Assembly: GCF_000237925.1 (NCBI RefSeq)
Contig: NC_031499.1
Span: 3,302,775-3,366,774, forward strand
Length of the DNA: 64,000 bases
Reading direction: 5' to 3'
DNA from: Schistosoma mansoni
Taxonomy: Eukaryota; Platyhelminthes; Trematoda; Strigeidida; Schistosomatidae
Position 1 is the first letter of the stretch; each line of letters starts with the position of its first letter. This document shows positions 1 through 10,032 of this stretch, one piece after another. Below the pieces are notes generated by a model. It searched no databases, was not told the origin of the DNA, and saw only the letters and a list, made by a program, of their open reading frames with translations. A program made the translations under genes and the position numbers.

Positions 1-457
1 GAACCTGCAAAGTCGACAAATGCAGTCTGGGTATCAACCCCGAATCTTCAAAAACAAGAGGGGAGGTGTTCGGATGATCCTGCAAATTTCTCGCAATGGA
101 TATGACAAGCTCAGGAAACATTAAGAAGCATTTTATCCAATCAGCGTTTGATTAGAAGTTTTGCTAGAAATATCGCAAAAATGAAAAGTCACATGTAGAG
201 GTTCTGATTGGTTGATTACTAAACTACTACTATGTTTAGTAGTATTCTAGAATTTTCAGGAAAACCCAAGGACTTCTAACATACTATAAAAACCGTATAT
301 TTTCTGTTCATAAAGGAACCTTTGGAATAAAGTGCTTCCCGCATATTTTGTGCCTTTTCTCTCGTGTTCAAGTCGCTGTGTATTTCTAGCTTGCGGGTTA
401 CGAGACTAGCTTAGTATCCAAGAATAGAGTTCAATCAACAAGACTTATCAGCTAACA
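1..457 (+). mobile_element. 3' end of a gypsy-type LTR element: polypurine tract plus LTR
   Basis: A purine-rich stretch (about 50-66) runs directly into TGTTCGG at 67, the usual arrangement of a polypurine tract followed by an LTR beginning TGT. The LTR carries a TATA-like box (ACTATAAAA, about 284-292) and an AATAAAG signal near 326, and ends about 442-457. It aligns over most of its length with the repeat at 46172-46496, which shares the CCAATCAGCG block, the TATA-like box and the GTGTTCAAGTCGCTG block. Only the last bases of the internal region are inside the window, so the element body lies to the left. It is a fossil. The family (gypsy-like) is inferred from the layout and from the gypsy elements elsewhere in the window. 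Confidence 0.6.
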
Positions 458-640
458 ATTATCTTCGCTATTCACTTTTATTCTTTTCCTTCATAATCTA
501 CCTTTTCGTAACATGTTTACACAATGTGATATCCTTTAACCTTTGAACTTGATTGTAATTAAAGTATCGTTCATTATTTACTTGCTATTTTATTCGTTAC
601 TTTTTTAAACTTTACTTTTTTTTTCTTTCTTACAAAAAAG

Positions 641-1977
641 TTGGTGAAAATGTCATCAATTTATGAACAATATTTGCATAAATATACTACTGAATTGTCA
701 CAAAAACAATCTGATCTTATCATTATACAAAATAAAGTGAGTAATATATACTTTTTTCCTATTATTTTAAACTACATTAGTTTTTTCATATTGTTAATCT
801 GTTCACGACTAATGTTTTTGATACTGTCTTAGCTCTACGTTTTACTGTCATCCGATTCAGATACACACACACGCTTTCTGTATACTTACTCAACTTGATA
901 TCCAAACAAAAAGACAAAGAAATAATCGACAGGCTTCGATTGGTTACTTGAATAAGATATACACAAACCATAACTTTACATATATTTGTCTTTCTTACCT
1001 AAACAACAACATCTAAACCAAGACTTTGACTAGGTTCATAATCAGTATCTCTTAATGGTGTACCGTGTGTACAATCATTCACCTACTGTTTGACCTTTAG
1101 ATTCATGAAATATCTAAACTGAACTTATAAACTAGTCAATCATGTTGGGTAATTTATTCAAACAAAGATTTCAAAATTTACTAATGTTGATTATTAATTA
1201 ATCACTAGTGTAATAATAAGTTTATAATCTGAGGTTATCTTTTTCGTACACATTGATGAAATCGCATTCATAACTCTTCAAGATTATCGACTGTCAGATA
1301 ATTGATCTGAAATATAATAAATAGTTATGGATACCACATTGATGAAGTCCAACGATTATCTCATACCATGAATAAAATTTCTTTCGCTATGAAAATTTCT
1401 GGATGATCGTTGCGCTATAAAACCAAATTGATTTAAGTTGAAAGTGTTTTTTAGCTGTAAAAACACAGGGTGATCTAATGAATAAATGGCCTACTGAACA
1501 GGACCCCTAAAAATACAGTTATCCAATTTTCCTTGGTTCATAATGGTATTCTAGTTGAGAATAATCTATGATGGATACAATCAAATTAATTTATTGTTTA
1601 CCCTTTGTAGTTACTTGACAAAAAAACTGATTCATAACATGAATTTTTTTCTTTTCTTTACCTCTTGTTTTTTTCTTTTTAAACAGATTGATCGAGATAT
1701 TTCACAACTTGTTGATACACTTCAAGCACGTGAAAAAGGTATCAGCAATAATCAACATTCCATTAGTTCAATATTTCAAAGTCCTTTCAATAGTCCAAAA
1801 AAAGTCAATACAACTATTAGTTCAATAAATGACTCTTCAAAATTATCCGGATCACAACAGATTGAAAGTATTGTTTTATTAACTAGTCAAATTTCATGTT
1901 TATTAACACAATGTGATGAATTAAGTAAACAATTAATGAATTCAATAAATAATTTAAATGAATTATTACCTGAATAG
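641..1977 (+). CDS. Last two exons of an unidentified coiled-coil protein
   Basis: Exon 641-736 follows a pyrimidine-rich acceptor ending AG at 640 and stops at a GTGAGT donor (737-742). Exon 1687-1977 follows a long T-rich tract ending AACAG and runs to TAG. Both junctions are phase 0, so the reading frame continues across the 950-nt intron. The 32 residues of the first exon are heptad-like and rich in K, Q and L, and the frame continues with IDRDISQLVDTLQAREKG, again coiled-coil-like. A Ser/Asn-rich linker and a second helical segment (about the last 40 residues, ending NNLNELLPE) follow. Upstream exons lie outside the window. I do not recognise the protein. The coiled-coil C-terminus would suit a structural or nuclear-pore-type subunit, but there is no motif to decide this. 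It is convincing as a gene because of the two matched splice sites and strong host-like AT-rich codon use. Confidence 0.65.
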
Positions 1978-2560
1978 GATGTAATTAAGTTTTAATTGAG
2001 TAGAATATTTATGCATAACCAAATGGTTATTCATTCTCTGAAAAAGTGGTAGCTTACACTGTATCACGAAACGTCAGAAAATCTAATTTTTCTACTCATT
2101 GGGATATTACAAATATATTATTTATTTATTTATGACAATCTACCCAATGCTCAATTGATTCAAAATTATCAAATCCAAACTTGGTAATGATACCTATAAA
2201 CTTGTAAATAATTTACTTTTCTTATATGATTATCTCGTTTGATAATAATAATGATTCTTTTCAACTGAATTAAAGTTTTATAACTGACGTTATTTTAAAA
2301 TTTATATCAAGCAGTTAGAAATGATTGAAAACTGGGTGAATGATCTTGACTTTAGGTATTCATGCGCGAAATCGAATGTCTTGATTCCTTTTGATGGTTG
2401 AGCTGTTGTGGATGCTCAGTAATGAAGAGTTTCGTTCTAGGGTGAATCAGATGTTTAGTGCTTCTGGATTTCTCAGTGGCTGTCTAACTAAGATCATTCT
2501 GTGATTTACGCTATGGAATTAAGAAAACAGTCAATTCAGTCAATGAAATACAAGAAAAAG
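1978..2560. other. 3' flank and intergenic DNA with no recognised gene
   Basis: This AT-rich stretch follows the stop codon at 1977. It contains short ATTTATTTATTTA runs near 2118-2132 that could belong to a 3' untranslated region, but no clean polyadenylation signal is decisive. I see no other coding signal or recognisable repeat. Confidence 0.4.
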
Positions 2561-3520
2561 AATAAATTCGGATTACTTACAAGTAGTATCGTTATACCAA
2601 AAGGATGGGTAGGCTCTGGAAGAGATGGGAACTGTTACGTATCTGTGTAGCATAATTGATAAACAAGGAGGATCTGATGCAGATGTGTAAGCATGGGTTG
2701 AAAAAACAAGGAAAGCACTCCTATAATTGAAAAAGAACATCTGGAACTCAAACACAACTTTTAGGCGACACCGAAGTCAAAATTTTTAATAAGAACGTCA
2801 ATACAGTTCTACTGTATAGAAATAAAACTTGGAAAACTACTACTGTAGTGAACAAGAACACAAGTGAGGATAGTCGAATGTATTTAGGCACAAAATTACA
2901 GAACGTCTCATTAAAATCTGACAACCATACAGTAAACAGTTAATTGGCAAACTATCAATCAAATGTCTCAATCTTGACTGTTCCTTCTGCAAATATCAGT
3001 CCACCGTCTCTGATTATTATTGTTCATACATTTTCATACCGACTGCATCCTGTCCCTGTTCTCTCCTTATCGATCTCCTGCTGAAATACATTCTATGCCC
3101 GACCTTCGTTATATACTACTGGTGTGGATATAAGTAGCCCACACTACACCACAACCCTCATCAAAGGGTACAGGTGTTTATGAACAGTTATCTACAAAAG
3201 TCTCTTCATATCCATTGGGCAGGTATCATCAGCAATAGCCTACTGTGGCAGAGAACGAACCACCTTCCAACCTAAAAAAATTCAGAAAAGACATTGGAGA
3301 TGGATAAGGCACATATGGTGGAAATCATCAAACTGCATCTCGAGGCAAGCCGTAATACGCAATTTTCAAAGCAAAAAGAGAAGAGGTAAACCGACGAACA
3401 CATTGAGGTGGGAATCGGAGGGACATATTAAAAGTGAATATCACTTGAGAACAACTGGAAGGCAGAGCCCAGGACAGATTTCAATGGAGAATCCTGGTCG
3501 GTGCCCTGTGCTAGCATTTG
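2560..3520 (+). mobile_element. Degenerate RTE-clade LINE 3' fragment (SR2-like), split by an insertion
   Basis: Translated pieces match the C-terminal part of the RTE LINE at 22738-25850. The stretch around 2600-2720 corresponds to the region ending FKYLGSIVDKQGGSD, 2735-2840 to the region around IRIFNTNVKAVLLYG, and 3170-3520 to the C-terminal tail around [10 protein letters not shown] and AQDRVGW. The copy has many stops and frameshifts and no intact reading frame. Between the second and third pieces a 305-bp foreign element (2844-3148) interrupts it. It is clearly old. The orientation is plus. Confidence 0.75.
2844..3148. mobile_element. LTR-like or MITE-like insertion with TGTAGTG...CACTACA termini
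   Basis: The segment begins TGTAGTG (2844-2850) and ends CACTACA (3142-3148), a 7-bp inverted terminal pair, and it sits exactly where the flanking RTE LINE alignment breaks off and resumes. A second copy, with the same TGTAGTGAAC start, lies at 22018-22224. The TG...CA ends would fit a solo LTR; the short size would also fit a MITE. No clear target-site duplication is visible. If it is LTR-derived it is a solo fossil. Confidence 0.5.
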
Positions 3521-5090
3521 CTTGCATTGCATTACAAGATAATTGTGTGAGTTTTACTTGGATATCTTCCATTGCTTTCGATGTCATATGTGAAGTAGTG
3601 GTTTGTGCACTTAAAATGAATCACGGTATTTGTGTCAATGTTAGTTGTACTCCCTGGCTACACAAACGAATGTAAGTATAAATCTTCAACCAAAAAGTTT
3701 AAAGCTGAGTAGCTCTCTCTAGGTGCACTTGTTTAACAGTTATCACCTGAGGAACAAAACCAAATCCTTTCCAGTAATCTAACGTATAAGTTCGTTGTTT
3801 TCCAACTTATGAAAAAAGCTATAGGTGTTCAAGTGTCCAGAAGCGGTTTGTGACATCCATGTGCGTTTTTTGTCTGGATATGGTAATTCGGTGGGTTTTT
3901 TTGAGATAGCCACATACTCTTACAAATGTTATACATTGAATACATTCTGCATTGAATGACTCACTCTTCATTACACAATAAATCAACATGTACACATGAT
4001 TGGATAATAGTTGATTATGTACCTATGTAAAACCTAATTAGTTTTATCATCATGATTTCAATCATGGTCCCCCAGGGTGATTAGACTAGTTAGGAAATTT
4101 CATCCTCAAGATTGTTCGAAATTTTATTTTCAATCTTAATAGTGATAATTTCATTGTACTTCAGACAAAACATGGAATAATTACTCAGCAAACGGGTATT
4201 TGTTTAATAATAGTAATTTCTGCACACATAATAGCCCGTTGAATCCATGTTGAATTGAATTCCTGTGGATCAGTGTTGTTTATCTGAGCAATAATATAAA
4301 CTATTGTATTAAGACATCATATTCATACGGTGTTCAACGTAGATATATCTAGAAGACATCAATAATGCGTACTTGAATTAGAATACCAATAATGTTGATG
4401 GTATAGCTTCTGTGAAATGAGAGGATTTACCAGATATCACACCAGTGTGCAAGTGCATTCAAACCAAAGAAAATCTATCTGACATCAAGCTAAAGGCAAA
4501 CAAATATTAATTTTCATGCTGGTTATAAATGGTATAAGTGTAAGTTGAGTAAAATATGATTAAGCGAAAAAAACTTTTAAAAGCTTATGATCCTGATGAG
4601 TACTTATTTGAGTACCAGAATTCGAAAACGATAATTATCAATTACAAACAGCTTAAGAATTCAGCTGAATATTCACAGTATGAAATACAGGAAATTTAAG
4701 TCTTGCATGTTTGGACGATTTGTGTGATTAGCCATCTGGTTGCCGTTTAAGATACTGTACAAAATGAATTTAGTTTTACTGTTAAACATGTAACACGAAC
4801 ACTGTTTCTGTTAATTTATTATACTGAAAAACAAATCGAATCACATTTCTAAATTCGTATTTGATGAGTCGAAAATGGAGGTTCTTAGTACTAGCTTAAA
4901 TGGGGCAATATTTTCGCTAAACAAGCAAATACACATCGCTAAACATATTACTTCTGCATTTATTTCAAACAGTATAAATCGATGATTCATTACAGTGTAT
5001 TAGGATATTAACTAACCTCACATGGTTTTCTCATGTGGCTATCGTGGTTGTGTAATACGTTTATCGATTTAAATAACATCTGCTGAATAG
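3521..5090. other. Unannotated AT-rich stretch
   Basis: I found no gene, RNA or recognisable repeat here. The open frame at 3403-3675 (+) begins inside the RTE fragment and has no splice sites or family resemblance that would support it. Confidence 0.4.
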
Positions 5091-5094
5091 CTAA

Positions 5095-5500
5095 CAGTAA
5101 TCACATAGAATTATCAGAAAGGGTTTTGTGGAGATTTAGTATTTTCATAGTTGAAAAGTACATCAAGGAGTTCTAGTGAGAAGCAGTGACCAGTGGAGTT
5201 CAAACCACGTCTATTGTGAGATAGGAACTCACTGAAGACAATTGGTGAACGGTTGCTCAACTTCGTGAATCAGTTGAAGTTAGACATTAACACCATTGGA
5301 TCCCGGCTCAGTGGTCTATCGGTTAAGGGCTCTGGCTCGAGACTGGTAAGTCCTGGGTTCGAATCTCGCTCGCGAGTGCGGGATCGTGGATGCGCACTGC
5401 TGAAGAGTCCCATAATAGGACGAAATGGCCGTCCAGTGCTTCCAGGTTTTCCATGGTGCTCTAGCTTCAATTGACTCACGCTTTCAACTATGAGAATCAC
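5095..5500 (+). repeat. tRNA-derived SINE-like repeat carrying a hammerhead ribozyme
   Basis: The core copy runs from about 5160 to 5495. A polymerase III box-A-like motif (TGGTCTATCGG, 5312-5322) and a box-B match (GGTTCGAATC, 5356-5365) lie within a tRNA-like head, about 44 nt apart. They are followed by a hammerhead ribozyme (5394-5439) and a conserved tail (TCCAGGTTTTCCATGG, then CTAGCTTCAATTGACTCA). The 5' part (AGGCAGTGACC-like, AACTCACTGAAGACAATTGG) matches the copy at 50740-51080. Just upstream, 5113-5155 is the reverse complement of the tail that other copies carry at their 3' ends, so this copy has an inverted piece at its head. Confidence 0.8.
5394..5439 (+). ncRNA. Hammerhead ribozyme, complete core
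   Basis: In order: stem I 5' strand GCACUG (5394-5399), core CUGAAGA (5400-5406), stem II GUCC/GGAC with a 7-nt loop (5407-5421), GAAA (5422-5425), a very short stem III, cleavage triplet GUC (5431-5433), and stem I 3' strand CAGUGC (5434-5439). All invariant core positions of the hammerhead motif are present and stem I is a perfect 6-bp helix. The stem III hairpin (AUGGCCGU) is nearly loopless, a known feature of schistosome SM-alpha hammerheads, which may need a dimer. Cleavage would be after 5433. Activity is inferred, not shown. Confidence 0.85.
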
Positions 5501-5741
5501 ATAAAAGCATATTTGAAGAAGTTACAAAATTCAACTTGGATGGTATTAACACAAAGTACTTGTAACATAATATGGAGTAAAATCCATCCTGATTAGGCAC
5601 AAACAGTCTGACACAATGAATGTGTGTCACAATAAGCTTAAACGAGTTCTTCGGCTTTTTTACCTTATTGTAATTTATAAAACGGTGGTCTGATTATTAA
5701 TAATAGTTATTGTTTTGTTGTAACAGTAGAAGTTAAACTAA

Positions 5742-6070
5742 TGTAGCTGTAAATAAATCCCCAAAATCAATAGCTCATTAAGTGTTCGACATTGGATGCT
5801 GACCACGTTGTTTAAATGGACTTGTTTAACTAAAGGCTTTCGGTCATGCATCCGCACCGGATCACGTTTCAACTCGGCGTGGGACACTGCTCCTACGTTT
5901 CTATAGCCAGCTTATAGTAAAGGTTCCTCGACATATTGGTGACGTATCAAATATATCTTTCCTACCTCTTCTCGTCTGACTTCTGATTTCCTCTGGCCGG
6001 GAACGAACTATTATAGAAGATACTACTGGTTGCTAGTTGTAAAACTAGAATATCCGTTGTATCCTCACTA
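5742..6070 (+). mobile_element. Solo LTR-like fossil related to the LTR at 8801-9176
   Basis: It starts TGTAGCTGTAAATAAATCCC and follows the 8801 LTR through the shared blocks CAATAGCTC, AGTGTTCGACATTGG and CGGTCATGCATCCGC, then decays toward about 6070. No internal coding region follows, so it looks like a solo or truncated LTR of a gypsy-type element. It is diverged from the 8801 copy. Confidence 0.6.
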
Positions 6071-6639
6071 ACTTTTAATTCACTATTGGATGATATATTT
6101 TCGAAATGTATTCACATCATAATTCACCAGAATGCAGTATATCCGGCATTCTATTGAAGTTATGACACAAATAAGTGAATCAGTTATAGTCTTTAAGTGA
6201 TTGTAGTGGATCAAGAAAATTCAAAACTTCTAACATTGAAACTACTTTTGTGATTGATTTCTGTAGCACAAATTATTCTATCTTAACACTGTGGTATTAT
6301 CGACAAACAAACTGTGTCAGTTCAGCCATTAATATTATCTATCTTCACGTTGTTATTCTTATGCTTGTGTTGTGGCGGACAAAAAAGCATATTAACTCAA
6401 AAATGGCAATAAAGTTATTACGTCCAAAAGTAAATATAATAGTATACAATTTATAAGTTATGAACACAAATAAAAGTTAAATGACGTTACATAAATCAGC
6501 TGATTGGTGTGTGTTCGGTTGCGCTTGGTACCAGGATCCACAATTATAGGTAAATAATAATTCCAGTGAGGTTGATATGGCTACAGTAATATAGCCAAAT
6601 GTATAATATAATGGAAATGTTTATTATTATTGTTATTTA

Positions 6640-7150
6640 AACACATAAATATTGGTACAAGGAAGCACCAGATATATATGCGCCGCACAAATCTCATTTG
6701 ATTTGTGTGAGGGCTGTGATACTGCCCAGGTGCCCAGACTGAAGTAGGTGATTTTCTTAAGCGGCCACACCCGGAGCCTTTGACCTAAACATCTGATCCA
6801 CAAGGCAGTGGAGCATCGTGAGGAGATGCAGTCCCATGGTAGCCGATGACCAACGATTGATTCATACGCCATTTTCTCCCTCAGGATACTGGATCTCATG
6901 TGCACCATCGGTTCGGAATCAGGGTTTGCCAACTCCCCTAGGTGGATTCTCCGTGTCCACCAACCCGGTTAAAGCGCCAGACAATCGCTTTTCGTCCTCT
7001 CAATTTGGTAAACAACAGTAATGTCACGAGAAGGCAGTGAGTAGGACTTTCCTGTCAGAGGCTATATACGCGTGGCCATGTGAGCATCTCGAGAGGGAGA
7101 GCGGACTCTCCATTCTCGGCCGTACCAGGGCATTTGGGGACAATGGAAAT
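6640..7150. repeat. Unclassified interspersed repeat with a GC-rich body
   Basis: The stretch starts with a block (ATATTGGTACAAGGAAGCACC, about 6648) that reappears in reverse complement at about 34640-34780, where it leads into the same GTGTGAGGGCTG...ATACTGCCC sequence. The remaining 400 bp are markedly more GC-rich than the surroundings. This suggests a transposable element 3' region or untranslated region. Open frames at 6633-6932 and 6818-7021 overlap it on opposite strands and match no family I know, so I do not call a gene. Confidence 0.5.
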
Positions 7151-8200
7151 GTTATCACAGTGTGATTGTGTATGATTGGTCACGTGTTACAGACCACATA
7201 TACTCCTCTTACTGGCTCAAGTGTTGGTACCCGAACCGCTTGATGACTCATTCTCGTGCTTATATATTTGTGATTGTTAGCTTCAGTTCGGTCATCAATG
7301 TTATCTTGGAACATTCAGAAACTGAAGCGTTGGGTTCAAATTCATAGAATAACCCCTGGTTTGTCATGTACGGACACGACTTGCATCTTAGTTATAGAGT
7401 CCTGAAAATCGTGTTGATAGTGTTTTCAGTTTCTCATATTACTTTTTTTGTAACTGAAGTTAAACATTGTTGAACATGGCTACTTTCTTTTCGGTATCCC
7501 CAGCAGTCAAGAAACTAGCACAATCATACTGGTTTGTACTTGTATACATCTAACAATTCTCTTGATATAGATTGTTGTCAATCAAGTCTTCATCACACTT
7601 AATTTGTGCTTATTCGAAGCGGATAGAATACATTTGCTTTCAACTATGAGAATATGTGAAAAAATCCATTCATATCTGGCTTTCCTTGTGACTATTCTCT
7701 GGTTCCCGTTATTGTGTATATTTTCTTATTTTGCCGATAGCATTCGCGCTTATATTATTTGTCCTTCGGTTTATTCTTGATTATACTTTTCATTATTAAA
7801 ATCATAAGGACTTTAACTTCCGAAGTTCAGTCAACTCTTCAGCTAAAACATATTGGCGTCGCGATGGAGTCTGTGATTCGACAGTTAGGTATACATTTGT
7901 AGTGATCTACTTTTGTGACAAGAACGCGGTTGGTATAATGGAAATAGTTATTACTATAACTAATCGTAACAGTGATTGTTTTACTGTGCCTGTTTGTTTA
8001 AGTGTGCAAAACACACAATTTTACCTTGTCTGTGACCCTGCACGACCTCGCATACATTCGGTAGTTCCAGTTGTAGATTTTGGCACTTCTCGGTATTCTT
8101 TCGATACCACAAAATCGCCAACAAATATATCTTATTTCAACCGTCAGCAGCCTTCTGATTTTTTGCCTACCGAGGGATCCAACTTGATAGCTGGGACGTA
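7150..8200. other. Unannotated stretch between repeats
   Basis: No recognisable host gene. The frame at 7902-8201 (+) lies just ahead of a gag-like fossil and may be leader sequence of the same LTR element, but nothing in it is diagnostic. Confidence 0.3.
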
Positions 8201-8229
8201 ATCTTCTCGTAGTAGCGACTCCATGCCAC

Positions 8230-8790
8230 CTACACATTCTGAAGCTTTATAGAATTGCATGAAAACGTTTGGCGATTATGAAATGGGGGCTAATTTCCTT
8301 GCATTATTCGGAGACGGTGCCAGCAGCTTACTACAGATGTTGGTATCTCAAGACAAGCCCATTTAACTTCCCTACGCAACGCTCAAAAAACTACTAAATC
8401 ATGCAATGTGTACTAACTTCGAATGCTAAGAAAGAACTGAATTGCATTAAATGATTCGTCTCAACAAAGGTCAGAGAATTTATTCTTGAATTTCAGATTC
8501 AAGCCTCCAAGTGTAATCTTAGCAATAAAATTCACGTGCAGCTGCATGATCTTTTAGTTTCGGGGATTGACGAAACAAAGCCGTAAAAAGGGCTTATAGA
8601 AATGCCGAAGTGTTCCTTCCAAGATGCTGGAATTGTATGTAATAATTCCGAGGTGATGAATGAAACTAACTTCCAAGACATCAAGAATTTTGCTGCATTA
8701 CTTTGTTATCTTAGTCCTATGAGTACTCAAGGCCATACAGTTAGGCATCTGTATTCGTGGAAACATGTGTTACAGTTCATTTGGGGAGCT
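8230..8790 (+). mobile_element. Gag-like fossil of a gypsy-type element
   Basis: Translations in this stretch resemble the N-terminal gag region of schistosome gypsy elements of the Boudicca type, for example the pieces GANFLALFGDG and MPKCSFQDAG. It is a broken remnant with multiple breaks and no detectable pol region of its own. It abuts the LTR at 8801, so it belongs to an older element interrupted by, or left next to, the younger one. Confidence 0.5.
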
Positions 8791-8800
8791 GCGAGGCAAG

Positions 8801-9176
8801 TGTAGCGGCAAATAAATCCCCAAAATCAATAGCTCTGTAAGTGTTCGACATTGGGTGCAGGTCATATTAGCTTTAATGGACTCACTTAGCCGGGGGCGCT
8901 CGGTCATGCATCCGCCCCAGATCACGAGTCAGAACGCCGTGTTCAACACTTCCTGCGATCACTAGCCAGTTCAGATCAGTCACTTCTCGATTTATTAATA
9001 ATCTATCAAATGTATCTTCCAACCAACTCGGTTCTCACTTTTGATTTCACTGGGTGGGTACGACTCAATTATAGGTGTTATTAGTAAAGTGTTGTCAAAC
9101 TACAAGACCTGTGGCATCTTCATTTGTGAGACCGATGAGATCTAGTACACCAACCCATAAACAGTGAAACTGTTAC
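8801..9176 (+). mobile_element. 5' LTR of the composite gypsy element
   Basis: Begins TGTAGCGGCAAATAAATCCC and ends ...CTGTTACA at about 9176, giving the TGT...ACA ends typical of gypsy LTRs. The gag-like reading region starts about 120 bp downstream, near the ATG at 9298. A diverged relative lies at 5742. No matching 3' LTR was found inside the window. Confidence 0.65.
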
Positions 9177-10032
9177 ATTCTGGAATTTCATGAACCATCG
9201 CTTTGTTTTAACTCTTGTATATAGTGTATTTTTTTCGAGTTTTCGGATATATTTTATTTTTTTCACTTCATTCATTACCATACTTGATATTTCATCATGA
9301 CGGCACAGACACTCAAAGTACCTAAATTAAAGACTGTGTCCCCACCTTCGTTTCAAATAATGCCCTTCTGACCAGACAACATCGAGGCTTGGTTCTGCTG
9401 CGCAATAGCCGACTTCTACGAGCACGGAATGGCTGATCCACGAGCACAAATCTTCGTGGTAGTAAAGACACTAGCGTGCAAATTCAACAGGTACATCACA
9501 TCTAGTATGTTTACTAGTGATGTTTCGGAAACTTACGAAACCCTTAAACGGTCCATTCTGAAACGCAGAGATCTAACTGATTGACAAAGCTTAGATCAAC
9601 TCCTTAATAATATTGACCTGCGATACGGTTCTGTGATAGATATTTTACTAAGAATGAGATAGGTTATCGGCCAAAGAACTTTCGATGATGGAATATTCAG
9701 ACAACTTTTCTTGTCAAACCTTCTCAAAAGGTGCAAGCTGTACTTTTCTCGTTTCAAAACAACGCCATAGACGAGCTGGTTACATCTGCCGACCGCATCC
9801 TAGAAATCGCCGTAGATGGCACACATAGCGGTCTGTTATACGTCACAGATACGATAACGAAAGTTCGCTACTTCTGCGACACTGGCGCAGAAGTGAGCGT
9901 CCTTCCTACAAATTCTAACGACCGGCTCTATGAATCTGTCTTAAACTTACAGGCGGTAAACGGAAAGACAATCGCCATATATGGTAAATGGTATTTTATC
10001 TTAACGTGGGTTTATGCAAACTCATTATCTGG

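Noticed and set aside
5312-5365. tRNA gene
   Set aside because: Box A and box B are present but acceptor-stem and anticodon arms do not pair; it is the head of a SINE.
5270-5500. Open frames on both strands across the ribozyme SINE
   Set aside because: Non-coding repeat; similar frames at 50796-50981 and 55155-55376 are the same artefact.
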